Shown here one piece after another: positions 1 to 9,939 of a stretch of 64,000 bases of DNA. Numbering within the stretch: position 1 is the stretch's first letter; each line of letters begins with the position of its first letter. The DNA is from Dasypus novemcinctus (taxonomy: Eukaryota > Chordata > Mammalia > Cingulata > Dasypodidae): contig NC_080673.1 in the NCBI RefSeq assembly GCF_030445035.2, positions 199,204,216-199,268,215 on the forward strand, written 5' to 3'. Below the pieces are notes generated by a model, which saw only the letters and a program-made list of their open reading frames with translations, did no database searches and was not told the origin of the DNA. The position numbers and the translations under genes are program-made.

Positions 1-294
1 AGGGTTCAGGTTTCCTAGGTTCAATGATCCTTTCTTCCTGGGGCTTGCTTCTCTTTCCTCTGTGTGCTTACTTCCAGGGGTGCCAGCTTAATACTTCAGT
101 ATCATACTCCAACATCAAAACTCCAACATTAAGAACCCTCAATTCTGTACTTTGCCATGCCTTTTATCTGTGAGCCCCCACCACTTAGTGGGTGGGGACT
201 CAATGTCCCAAAGACATGGCCCAATCAAAGCCCCAATCATAACTCAATCATGCCCAGGTACAGACCAGATTACAAACATAATCCAATATATTTT
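1..294 (-). mobile_element. MaLR-like LTR fragment, cut by window start
   Basis: This matches the right-hand half of the LTR at 35253-35810: a C/T-rich stretch, then a segment with gtgggtggggactcaatg, then a segment ending in cataatccaatata. Read on the minus strand it is the 5' part of the LTR. The expected terminus (caaactgctaca in the other copy) is missing, so the copy is broken on the right as well as by the window edge. Family membership is inferred from the internal match. Confidence 0.75.
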
Positions 295-1289
295 TACATA
301 TATTATAGTAATGTATTAATAAAGCAAATACATTAATAAGTTATATACATTATAATTTTATTGGAATGTGTTATAAAGCTATACAAGACAATATTAGCAA
401 TGATTTCTTCTTACTGGAAACTGGAAGAGGGATGGCAAAGAAGACTTAAGCATTGTTGGTACTTATATTTCTATATTAACAAATTATTATATTAGTTATG
501 TAATTTTAAATAAATTTTAAAGCATATAATTAAACTACAGGTCCAAAAAGTCTATGATGAAGTATTTACAAACCAGTAAGTACAACTAGCCTAGTTGGAG
601 AAGGATAATACCTGACTTGAGTTTTGAAGTAGCAAATAAAGAAAGTGAGGTTGAAAGAGTATTCTACGCAAATATAGCAACAGTTTCAATGAGATGTGGT
701 GTGAGGATGCATTATCTGCTCAGAGAACTGTGAGTCATTCTGAATGGCTAAAGAGAGGGAGGAAAGATCAATAGGAGTATAGATGCAAATAAGACTGGAA
801 AATTTATCAAGGGCCAGATATATCTACTATTTTCAGCTTCAAAGACTTTGTCCAGGGAACAAACTTCTAAATACAACCATGTTCATAATAAATCCTTACC
901 TGATAAAGTCAGTGTTACTCAAAGGTTTTTAATCCTCCCAATCACTGTGACAATTATATTTCCATATGCCCCCATAGTGTGAACAATACCATTGGTTGAG
1001 AAACAATGAAGTTCAACCCCATTATATTACAGAGGAAAGTATGAACAAGAAAAAGAAGGGGGTTTGTGAAATCCTCAGTCTCTTACTGTCAGAACTAAAC
1101 GTAGGGATCCTACCAGACTAGACTGTTTCTGCAAACCTAAATTGCACATGGTAGATTTCATAAGTCATGTATCAGCCTAGTCACTACACAATGGCTCTAG
1201 GCCCCATATTTCCTCCCTCTCACTTCCTTCAAGTTTTTGCTGAAATATTTTTGCTCAAAAAGTTTTGCACTACCTTCTTCAAATAGCTC
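295..1289. other. Unassigned AT-rich intergenic DNA
   Basis: No ORF of note, no recognised repeat and no RNA gene. The first part is very AT-rich. Confidence 0.6.
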
Positions 1290-1870
1290 TGTGACAGTTT
1301 AATGCATTTTGTGAATCCCAGAAAAGATCATGTTCTTGGAATTAATCCATTCTTGTGGGTTGGGACACTTTGATTGGATTGGATTGGATTCAGTTGGGCA
1401 CCTCTGATTGGACTGCTTCAGTAAGAATTGAACCAGGGTGGGTCTTGGCCCTCTTGCTGTAGTTCTATATAAATGAGAGCAACAGGCAGAGACACAGATA
1501 AAGAGAGCTGCCATTTAACCCTGCCATATGAGGGAAGACTCCAGGATCACCTGCAGCCCAGAGGCTGAGAGAGAAAGAGAGTCCCAAATGCTGAGAGATG
1601 AGCAACATGCCTGATCACCCATAGCTGAGCTCAGGGAAAAAGCGTGCCTGGAAGAGAAGGCAGAAACCAGCCTCCATTTTGCCTTGCAACATGGCAGGAG
1701 TCCAGGATCACCAACAACCAACCTTTGGTGAGACAGCATCTCTTGATGATGCCTTGATTTGGATATTTTCACAGCCTCAAAATTATAAGATTTTACCCTC
1801 AAAAATCCCCATTATAACAGCCACCCCATTTCTGGTATTTTGTATTGACAGCCCTTAGCAAACTTAAACA
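1290..1870 (+). mobile_element. Solitary MaLR-like LTR (xenarthran type)
   Basis: The element begins TGTGACAG and ends AAACTTAAACA, the TG...CA termini of LTRs. A TATA-like box lies at 1466-1473. The 3' end (tttctggtattttg...cagcccttagcaaac) matches the ends of the copies at 8820-9310 and, in reverse, at 35253 and 51020. Flanking pentamers agctc and agcct form only an imperfect target duplication. No internal retroviral region adjoins it, so it is a solo LTR. Confidence 0.75.
1466..1473 (+). promoter_or_regulatory. TATA-like box of the LTR promoter
   Basis: The octamer tatataaa lies about 180 bp into the LTR, where a U3 promoter would be expected. Only the motif is seen; whether it is active is unknown. 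Confidence 0.45.
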
Positions 1871-2039
1871 AGCCTTCACTGACCTTCCTATTTAAAATTG
1901 CAAACACCCACCCGCATTATCATTACTTGTCTTCTTCTTTCCCTAAAGTCTGTTTTACCTAGTACTTATTGCTTCCTAACAGACAATAAGAATTATTGAT
2001 TTATTTTGTTTTTATTTATTTTTTTGTCTGTATTCCCTA
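1871..2039. other. Unassigned intergenic DNA
   Basis: No recognised feature between the LTR and the L2 end. Confidence 0.5.
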
Positions 2040-2163
2040 CACCTAGGAATAATCTGGAGTGAATGAGTTTACCTGTTTTATTCACTGATGTGTCCCCGGT
2101 ACTTATATCACTGCCTGGCTATGACTTGGCACTCAATAATTTGTTGAATGAGTAAGTGAATGA
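2040..2163 (+). mobile_element. L2 3'-end remnant
   Basis: The order 'ctgatgtgtccccggtactt...cactgcctgg...gcactcaata...tgttgaatgag' follows the typical L2 3' terminus, which finishes with tgaatga-type repeats. Diverged and short. Confidence 0.6.
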
Positions 2164-2624
2164 AGCCATTATTTTAAGTATTTCCTACAGCAATTATTTT
2201 CTCTCCTTCTGTTCAGAGAGAAATATTAGTCTTAGAATGCAGTTAAATCATAATATATTTGCTAATAATGATTTCAGAGGAAAAATTATGGTTGATGAAT
2301 TTACTTAAAAATAAAAATATTTACTAAGGATTTTTTTGGTATTTCAATTTTATAAAACTGAAATAAGCAATGAAGAAGTTTAGTGGTTCATGTGTTCAGC
2401 AAGAAATAATATTTTACTTTTTTATAAAATCATGAGTCAAGAATTTCTTTCATTTAAATTAAGAATTGATCCAGCTCATAGAGAATACGCATTCTTATTC
2501 TTTTTAATTTTCCAGTAAATTACACACTCCACATTTTTTCTTCTCCTTAACCCCCTCAAAATCTGGGCTAATAAAGTCAATAGCTAGGTTTTTCCTTGGA
2601 AAGAAACGCTAAATTTCAGGGAAT
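2164..2624. other. Unassigned AT-rich intergenic DNA
   Basis: AT-rich, with no gene or recognised repeat. Confidence 0.55.
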
Positions 2625-2800
2625 TTAACACATGAGCTCATCAACTCAATCTGTTCAAAATATACTGAGTTCTTCCTAGAAGCTGATTCAGTTTTAGTTT
2701 TGGAAATACAAAGATAAATTTGACTTGGTATTTGACCTTGAGCAGCTTATTTCTTATTGGTAGCGGGAAGAGATATGCATAGAAAATAGTGTAACAATTG
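2625..2800 (-). mobile_element. Possible L2 3'-end remnant
   Basis: The pattern 'tactgagttcttcctagaagctgattcag...aaatacaaagataaa' loosely resembles the reverse complement of the L2 3' end (a 'gagcgcctactatgtgcc...gggatacaa' arrangement). Highly diverged. Confidence 0.35.
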
Positions 2801-3753
2801 GGAGATTATGTGATATCTCAGGCCAGTAACTAGATATATATTATACTCTGAAATAGTCAAATATTGGAAGAAGTTTCCCAGATTACCTAAATTGATTCCA
2901 TTATTTTTAAAACTTTAACCAGATTATTTCATTATTTTATAGTAAAACTCTTTACTTAAAAATAGAAGCAAAGTTTTACAACATATTTTCTCTTCACCGG
3001 ATTTCAATATTATTTCAAATAAAATAGTAATAAAATCTCAAAGTTCTCTGGCATCAATGATTATTTTTAGATCTATCTTTTTTCTTTTAAAGTCAGTTTT
3101 GTTTTTTCCTGAAAACTGAAAGGAATTCTGATGCATAAGTTTGCTGCCTTTGAATATTCTAGTCTGAGAGTTGAATGTTGTATTCAATGTTGAATACAAT
3201 GGCACTCAAATAGCTTCCATATTTTATAACATAATTATAACAAGTGATTTGAACATACCAGGAACATTTTGTTCTTATATAAAGAAGCACTTTTTAAAAA
3301 ATATATGTAAAATGGATTTTCTGTGACTTAAGGTAGCTGGCAACTAGCCAAACATTTACTTGAATTGTTATGATGGCAATTTAATACAAAAGGCTGCATT
3401 AAAATCAACCCCAGGAGCACTTACTTTGTTTACTTAAAGGGAAGATGATGATGTCTCCAAGTAATTTAACTCACAAACTTGGGAGATTGATGCTTGCTGG
3501 GGGAAAGGGGCTTATATTTCATACACTAGCATCATCTCATGGTAAAGAATGGTAAAGACAGGGTGAACTCTTTTTAAATTAATTTAGAATGTCTGGATAT
3601 GTTTCAAGGATCCAGATATTGAAATGGACATGAAGGTATTATTTATACCTGAGAGAATATGACTAATAAATTTATGGAATTAAGGCTGTGCAGCTGAACA
3701 CAACAAATCTGAAATATCTTAAAAGGGAAACCAGGAAGGAAAATAGTAGATCA
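2801..3753. other. Unassigned AT-rich intergenic DNA
   Basis: No ORF over 60 codons, no recognised repeat. Confidence 0.55.
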
Positions 3754-3767
3754 AGACCAGATCTAGG
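3754..3767. repeat. Target-site duplication of the SINE, left copy
   Basis: Fourteen bases agaccagatctagg; the partner at 4181-4194 has one C/T difference. Confidence 0.85.
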
Positions 3768-4180
3768 CAGCGGACTTGGTCCAGTGGTTAGGGCATCCGT
3801 CTACCACATAGGAGGTCCATGGTTCAAACCCTGGGCCTCCTTGACCCGTGTGGAGCTGGCCCATGTGCAGTGCTGATGCACGCAAGGACTGCTGTGCCAC
3901 ACATGGGTGTCCCCTGCTTAGGGGAGCCTCACGCACAAGGAGTGTGCCCTGTAAGGAGAGCCGCCCAGCACGAAAGAAAGTGCAGCCTGCCCAGGAATGG
4001 TGCCACACACACGGAATGCTGACACAACAAGATGATGTAACAAAAAGAAACACAGATTCCCGTGTTGCTGACAACAACAGAAGCGGACAAAGAAGAAGAC
4101 GCAGCAAATAGACACAGAAAACAGACAACCAGGGTGGGGAGGAGGGGAGGGGAGAGAAATAAATAAATCTTTAAAAAAAA
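3768..4180 (+). mobile_element. DAS-type SINE, long form (tRNA-Ala-derived)
   Basis: The head resembles tRNA: an A-box-like region (cttggtccagtggttaggg), an anticodon-arm region and a B-box-like ggttcaaaccc. A ~300-nt body follows (ggagctggcccatgtgcagtgct...gcagcctgcccaggaatgg...) and the tail is aaataaataaatctttaaa plus A's. The flanking duplications agaccagatctagg (3754-3767) and agactagatctagg (4181-4194) differ at one position, so the boundaries are firm. It is mobilised by L1, and several ORFs within it are chance readings of the SINE body. This family is the main evidence for an armadillo source. Confidence 0.92.
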
Positions 4181-4194
4181 AGACTAGATCTAGG
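4181..4194. repeat. Target-site duplication of the SINE, right copy
   Basis: agactagatctagg directly after the A-tail, matching 3754-3767. Confidence 0.85.
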
Positions 4195-4208
4195 TTAAAA
4201 TTGGTCTC

Positions 4209-4221
4209 AAGATGTAATACT
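4209..4221. repeat. Target-site duplication, left copy
   Basis: aagatgtaatact, identical to 4618-4630. Confidence 0.9.
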
Positions 4222-4617
4222 GAGAAAGCAGATGTGGTTCAACTGATAGAGCATCCATCTACCATATGGAGGGCCCAGGGTTTGATCCCCAGGGCCTCCG
4301 GACCTGTATGGTAAGCTTGCCCATGTGCAGTGCTGCTGTGAGCAAGGAGTGCTGTGCCATGCAGGGGCTCCCTCGCATAAAAGTGCCCCCACGTGCAAGG
4401 AGTGCACCCTGCATGAAAAAAGCACAGCCTGCTCAGGAGTGGTGCCATACACACGGAGAGCTGATGCAGCAAGATAATGCAACAAAAAAGAGATGCATTT
4501 TCCCAGTGCCGCTGGATAAGGCGAGTGGATGCAGAAGAACACACAGAGAATGGATACAGAGAGCAGAAAACAGGAGGGAAGGGGAGAGAAATCAATAAAA
4601 TAAATCTTAAAAAAAAA
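4222..4617 (+). mobile_element. DAS-type SINE, long form, second copy
   Basis: Same family and orientation as the preceding SINE, only 41 bp beyond it. The head reads gagaaagcagatgtggttca, the B-box-like sequence is gggtttgatcccc, and the tail is aaataaatctt plus A's. An exact 13-bp target duplication (aagatgtaatact) flanks it at 4209-4221 and 4618-4630. The distinct duplications show two separate insertions, not a tandem duplication. Confidence 0.93.
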
Positions 4618-4630
4618 AAGATGTAATACT
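4618..4630. repeat. Target-site duplication, right copy
   Basis: aagatgtaatact, identical to 4209-4221. The first bases may be shared with the A-tail. Confidence 0.9.
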
Positions 4631-5429
4631 TTCTGAATTGGATTATCCAACACTGGAAGTCTGCTTTTGCAGAGCCAAGACTAATTAATTTCAAATCTTT
4701 CACTATGGGTAATCTCACACTTAAATTTTCTCAAGGACAATATTAGTGAAATAAGTATCTGGTCCAGAAAGCAGTGGCAAATTAAAAGGAAAGAAGGCAC
4801 ATAAATTCAGCAAACAGTGCTAACCCACAAGTGCTAGAGAAGGAAAGTGACTTATTAAATAGTACAATAAAAAGTTAGGAAACCCAGTTGAGCACCCCCC
4901 CCACACACCCCCCGCCCCCCGAAGGAATAGTGGAATGGAAGAGAGACATTTAGCAAATAGAGCTGCTGTTTAAAGCATAGAACATCAAGAGGGACTGTTT
5001 CTTCAGGAGCACAGGGCAGCGATATTGGAGATCTTTGGGTCCCTAGGCTCACACACTTTAGAAACATCAATAGCTTCAGTTCAGGAATCTGCTGAAAGTG
5101 TTTGGAGTCTCCAGCTGAAACAAATGCAGGTCTAAGCAAGCACCTTTCATAGGAAACAAATTTCACAGGCCTAAGTGGGGGAAGAAAATGCATGAGAAGA
5201 GTTATGGCTATAAACATATTGTCAGAACTAGGAATGCCTGCTTAAGAGAGAATATGAAGTGAAGTATTAGACAAACCCACACTCATTGCATCTCTGGGGT
5301 TCCAGGAAAAGATGTTCAAAGGGAAAATGGAAAATAAGATGCTTTTAATAAGTAGAAATGAAATGAAAGACATTGCAAATAACCCTGGTGATTGGAGTTG
5401 ACACCATGTAAATTTCCAAACTTTGAAGA
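4631..5429. other. Unassigned intergenic DNA with a short C-rich run
   Basis: Contains a C-rich run at about 4896-4920. No gene or repeat recognised. Confidence 0.55.
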
Positions 5430-5660
5430 TTAATTGCTCACATTTATCGAGTGTTTTGTGTGGTCTAGTCACTGTTTTGGTGTTTTATATGAATGAACTC
5501 ATTTACTCTGCACAACATCCCAATGAGGTGACACCACTTTCAATCCATTTTTTACAGATGAGGAAACACAGGCACTGAGAGCAAATATCTTATTAGTCGC
5601 AAAGCTAAGAAGTGGTAGAGCTGGGAGTCACATCCACCAAGCCCAGTTCCAAAGATGGTA
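5430..5660 (+). mobile_element. MIR SINE remnant
   Basis: Shows the MIR 3' half in order: catttatcgagtg, catcccaatgaggtg, ttttacagatgaggaaacacaggcactgagag, gcaaagctaagaagtggtagagctggga. Confidence 0.8.
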
Positions 5661-5699
5661 CTCGTAATTTTAAAACAAGGCAATAATGTTTCTACAAGA

Positions 5700-6190
5700 G
5701 AGGAGGTGGTTCCCCTGCCCTGCTGTGGAGCATGCCTGGTGCCAGCTCAAACTCCATCAAGAGAAATCTCCCACTCAGATGGTCTCACGCTGTGGCAGAC
5801 ACTGGCTGACCCATTCCCTATCCAATCCCCTCGACTCCCTACCCTCTCTCAAGACTGAGATGCTCATGTGACATGGTTCCACCCAATGAGAAGGTTGCAA
5901 CTTTCAAGAAAGCTTTCACTTGCCTTAGAGAAAGGGAGAGACTCAGCTATGAGACCTTTCATACATTCCCTATTTTCTTCTTCTGTCCTGCAATACAAGT
6001 GTGATGTCCAGAAGGGCAGCAGCCCCTCAGGGATCAGGAGGAGTTCTGCCATCTGAGGAGGGCAGCACAAAAACGCAGAGAACCTGAGCCCTTGACAGCA
6101 TCGTCCGGCATTTTTCAGCCCTGAGCCTGCTGCCTCTGACCTCTTGTTTGGAAGAAAAATAACCCCAACTGTTTAAAGAAAATAAATGAA
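5700..6190 (+). mobile_element. Ancient LTR-like repeat, family not identified
   Basis: The stretch 'cacccaatgagaaggttgcaac...gagagactcagct' and the later 'agcctgctgcctctgacctcttgtttggaag' resemble an old mammalian-wide LTR/MER family with the order 'ccaatgagatgcaag...gactcagct...ataaact'. I cannot name the family, and the boundaries are approximate. Confidence 0.4.
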
Positions 6191-6362
6191 AATCTTTGGG
6201 TAATGCTTTTGAGTGTTTTAGGTTGATCTTCCTCTTCTTAACCTCTCAAATTTGCCCAAATCTCCTGCAGCCATAATCTCCAAGGGAGTTATTCTTAGTT
6301 TCTAAGTTGGCTCTCAACGGTCTCTTGAACCCTGGCTTCATCCAGCAAAGCATTCCATAGAG

Positions 6363-6556
6363 CAGGAGTTCTTAACAGGAAGTCCATGAGCTTGAATTGG
6401 AATAAAAAAAAAACCATTATTCTTGTGGGGATGTGTTGATGTGGGTGTGATATAGTTATTATATAATGCAGTGTAGAGTCTAGACTTAGTAAGGGGTCTG
6501 TGGTTTTCATCTGACTGGCAAAAGTGTCCGTGGAACAAAAAGGTTAAGAACCCCTG
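6363..6556. mobile_element. Small hAT-like DNA transposon with terminal inverted repeats
   Basis: The ends caggagttcttaac and gttaagaacccctg are inverted repeats of each other with one mismatch. The flanking octamers ccatagag and atctagag match at 5 of 8 positions, as expected for a decayed 8-bp hAT duplication. At 194 bp it is non-autonomous and has no transposase ORF. Confidence 0.7.
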
Positions 6557-6824
6557 ATCTAGAGCTTGCTGAAAATCTGACCTCTCTTCTTTGATGGGCC
6601 CCTCTGTCACCAGGAAACTGTTCTGATCAAGAAACAACTAAAGCATCTCTCTCTTCCCTCTTTTCTAATACCCTGTTTAGACATGGGTATGTCCCCCTTC
6701 CTCTTTCATCTCTCTCTTGCCTTTAATTTTACTAAAAAATCATGAGCTGAAAAGAGAAATTTAACATATATCAAACACTAAGAAACACTGTATTTTAAAA
6801 TTCATTAGTAAACAGGTGATTTTT

Positions 6825-7247
6825 TTCTTTTTTTTTAAAAGACTTATTTTTTATTTATTTCTCTCCCCTTCCCTGCCCCCGCCCCCAGTTGTCTGCTCTC
6901 TGTGCCTATTCTCTGTGTGTTCTTCTGTGTCCGCTTGTGTCAGCAGCACCCAGATTCTGTATCTTGTTTTGTTGCGCCATCTCGCTGCATCAGCTCTCAG
7001 TGTGTGTGGTGCCACTCCTGGGCAGGCTGCACTTTTTTCATGCTGGGAGGCTCTCCTCACAGGGCACACTCCTTGCACGTGGGGCTCCCCTACGCAGGGG
7101 ACACCCCTGCGTGGCACAGCACTCCTTGCGTGCACCAGTATTGTGCATGGGCCAGCTCATCACACAGGTCAAGAGGCCCTGGGTTTGAACCTTGGACCTC
7201 CCATGTAGTAGGTGGATGCCCTATCCATTGGACCATATCCGTTTCCC
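6825..7247 (-). mobile_element. DAS-type SINE, long form
   Basis: Reverse complement of the SINEs at 3768 and 4222. It begins with the T-run/A-tail side, then the body (tgggcaggctgcac, ggcacactccttg), and ends with the tRNA-like head (gggtttgaaccttgg, catgtagtaggtggatgcc). T-rich flanks on both sides prevent a clear target duplication. Confidence 0.9.
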
Positions 7248-7340
7248 TTCTTTTTTTTTTTTTAATTGTCGTTTAACCTTTTTGAACCTGGGACAAGAGT
7301 ACCTGAGAAAAGGAAAGTCATTAAAATTCAGAAAGGCTTT

Positions 7341-7525
7341 TGTGGCATTTTGAAATTACTTTATGAATCCCAAAAAGAGAAAGATCATGTTTGTGAACTA
7401 ATCCATCCCTGTGGATGTGAGACCCTTTCAACTGGACTACTCAATGAGGTGTGATTCTGGTTGAGTCTCTACCTTCTTGCTGGGTCTGATAATGATGGAA
7501 ACACAGGAAAAGGGACACTATATAT
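7341..7525 (+). mobile_element. MaLR-like LTR, 5' part of a split copy
   Basis: Starts TGTGGCAT and follows the LTR at 1290 (gaatcccaaaaagagaaagatcatg, aatccatccctgtgg, tggttgagtctctaccttcttgctgg). Similarity stops near 7525 and resumes at about 8820. The pentamer before it (gcttt) pairs with gcatt after 9310, so the two parts look like one insertion. Confidence 0.65.
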
Positions 7526-8819
7526 ACATATATATATTTAATTTTAAGATTGTTTTAATCAAGTAACATAGCTGTTTGAGAAAACAGGATATTTTTAATT
7601 CAGTTGAATAGAGCAAAGTAAAGGATTGCTCTATTAGAATAACCTCTGTGAACAAAATTAAAGTTGTATCATTTTAATTTCATTGGAAGTTTGGCACCAT
7701 ACTGAATAAACACTGTCAAAATCAATATTTTTTCTTCAGTGTTTAGAAGCCCTGAATATTTTTTCCTTAGTCTAAAAGAAAGCTCCATAACAGAAACTCA
7801 TTAGTTTGACCCTAGGTATTTTACATGCAGTTTAGTTTACACCACCAGTTACCTCCTGTATAATTTCAGTTAATGAAAGCAAATTGGCATTGCAGCTAAG
7901 AATTTGAAACCTAGAAGAGATGAAGATGTGAATTTGCAAAAACTTTTTTTTGGTATGACAATGCACATTCCCTATAGGGTTCAAGTCCCCACTCTAATCT
8001 ACCTCAAAAGGCAGTTGGAGCCCAATTCTTATTTCTCCAGTAAGATCACTAGGTTTCAATTCCTTAAAATATCATACTAACAAGGTTTTATTCTATCAAA
8101 TGTTTATATAATTTCAACGTGAAAAAATTTTGCATACATTTGTTATTACGGTCTTATTAAAATCTGTGAGATGAGTCACAATGGATTGAGAGTCAGGAGA
8201 GGTGAGTGATAGAAACGAACACTTGGGAGGACAAAATGAGCCCAACGGATTCTTGAGTCCCACAATGCATATTTCAGGAAAAGGGACAAATGCAGTAAAT
8301 CTTTACCTTGAAAAAGATGATTACTAAGATATAGTCAGAACTCATAACAGTGAGTTTAGTTAATTGGGGCAAGGAATTCACCAAGAATTTATCAACTCCT
8401 ATGTGTCTAAACCAAAAGCCCTGGATGGGCAGGATCACCTGGTCACTTGCACCCAGTGACCATCATCACAGATCTCTTGGGTATCTGGCTATATTCAATG
8501 TGCAAGAAAAAATATTCCAAGTCTTACACCAAAATATAAGCTCTGACTTAAAAATACACTTTAAGCTGTGTTTTTTAATTAGACATTTCCAAAAATAAAA
8601 AATAAAATCAACTTTGTGACAGAGTAATACTTATTTTGGAAAGATAGCAACCAAAATCCAAAAAACATATATTGTGTGTCCAAATGTAAGGCAGTTAAGA
8701 ACAAACAATAATATCAAGAAAAAAAAAAACACTGAACAAACAAAAGCTGCAGCATGTCTAAACATCTTGAAATTATAATCTAACTCATAAAGGTGAAAAC
8801 TGAAAAATTATGCGCGGGT
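7526..8819. other. Unexplained 1.3-kb segment inside an LTR
   Basis: AT-rich sequence separating the two halves of one LTR. It has no recognised repeat, no ORF above 82 codons and no obvious terminal repeats. It could be a later insertion of an unknown element or filler DNA. A TA-rich run lies at 7518-7545. Confidence 0.5.
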
Positions 8820-9310
8820 TTTGTTAGCGATTAAGAAGACACCATAGTTGATCCTGCAGTGTGAAAGAAAGGACTCCAGTTTCGCCTGTAAGGAGAGAAG
8901 TCCCCAAGAGGCTCAAAGAGCTGAGGCCCAGGGAGTGATGAGCCATGTGTCTGATAGCTTGCAACTCAACTCGGAAAGAAAGTTGAGCAGCCCAAAGTGA
9001 TAGAGGCCTGGAAAGGAACAAGTCCTATGCCTGTTGCCCACAGATGTGCTGTGGGAGCTGGGCTCCGAGAGATGGTGGGCTGGAAGGGAAAGCAGAGCCT
9101 CAGCAGAGATCAGTGGTCATCCTGATTTGCCACATGGTTCCACAGCAGAATCAATGGCACCTAATTTTGGTGAGAAAGCACCTCTGATGGTGCCTTGATT
9201 TGGATATTTTGTGGCCTCGTAACTGTGAGCTTCTACCCCAAATAAATCCCCTTTAAGAAAGCCAACCCATTTCTGGTACTGTATCAGCAGTCCTTCGGCA
9301 AACTGAAACA
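8820..9310 (+). mobile_element. MaLR-like LTR, 3' part of a split copy
   Basis: Matches the rest of the 1290 LTR: ggactccag, the gagcagcc/gaggcc-rich middle, gatggtgccttgatttggatattttg, a polyadenylation signal aataaa at about 9241, and the end ggcaaactgaaaca. It is followed by gcatt, a near match to the pentamer before 7341. Confidence 0.7.
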
Positions 9311-9340
9311 GCATTTAAAGTTATAAAAATTATTATAAAT

Positions 9341-9518
9341 CAGCATTTCCCAAAGGTCTTCTGAATCAACATCACCTGGGAATTGTTAGAAATTCAACTC
9401 CCCAGGCCCCATCCCAGACCTTCTGAATTGGAAACATTGGGGTTGAAGTCCAGAAGTTTGTGTTTTTCCAAGTCCTCCAGGAGATTCTGATCCATGCTAA
9501 ACATTGAGAAATACTGCT
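9341..9518. mobile_element. MER20-like hAT remnant
   Basis: Typical order: cagcatttcccaaag, catcacctgggaattgttagaaattc, ccccaggccccatcccagacc, ctgaat...attctgatcc, gagaaatactgct. The ends are roughly complementary. Confidence 0.75.
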
Positions 9519-9529
9519 CTCAGCTCTAA

Positions 9530-9695
9530 GTTGCTCAACTATCCATCCCCCTTCACTTACCCCAAACCCATTCATGTACAAAAGCCAAGTTCCTTGAGAG
9601 GAAGGCCAGTGTCTTATTCAACTTTGTGTCCCCTACGTGTAGTCAAGAGCCTTGCATAAAGAGGACAGTCAATAAAATATGCAGACCAATAAATC
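9530..9695 (+). mobile_element. L2 3'-end remnant
   Basis: ttccttgagaggaaggccagtgtcttattcaactttgtgtccccta...gccttgcata...cagtcaataaa follows the standard L2 3' end. Confidence 0.7.
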
Positions 9696-9848
9696 CATCA
9701 GAGAACAGTGGTAATACTTTATTTTTATAGCAAGTCCAGATGAGCAAAAATAAAGGTAGCTAATATAAAATTTTGAATTTGAAATAATACACATGAAATA
9801 CTAGACATTATTCTTCCTAAGCTTTGTTATAATAACTACATATATATA

Positions 9849-9930
9849 TTTTTAAGAGGTACCAGGGATCGGACCCAGGACCTCGTACATGGGAAGCAGG
9901 TGCTAAACCATTGAGCTACATCTGCTCCCC
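9849..9930 (-). mobile_element. Short DAS SINE (tRNA-Ala head only)
   Basis: Minus-strand tRNA-like unit: ggggagcagatgtagctc, gcacctgcttcccatg-type anticodon region, and a decayed B box. It ends in a short A-tail without the long body. The 9-bp duplication actacatat flanks it at 9835-9843 and 9931-9939. Confidence 0.85.
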
Positions 9931-9939
9931 ACTACATAT

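Noticed and set aside
3763-4128. ORFs of 60-160 codons at 3763-4128, 4207-4718, 6816-7276 and 11316-11687
   Set aside because: All lie within DAS SINEs. The same frames recur in each copy because the sequences are copies, not because a protein is kept.
4222-4300. tRNA-Ala-like sequences as real tRNA genes (also 3768, 9849, 14941, 39719, 59183)
   Set aside because: They carry SINE bodies or A-tails with target duplications, and their tRNA folds are degraded.
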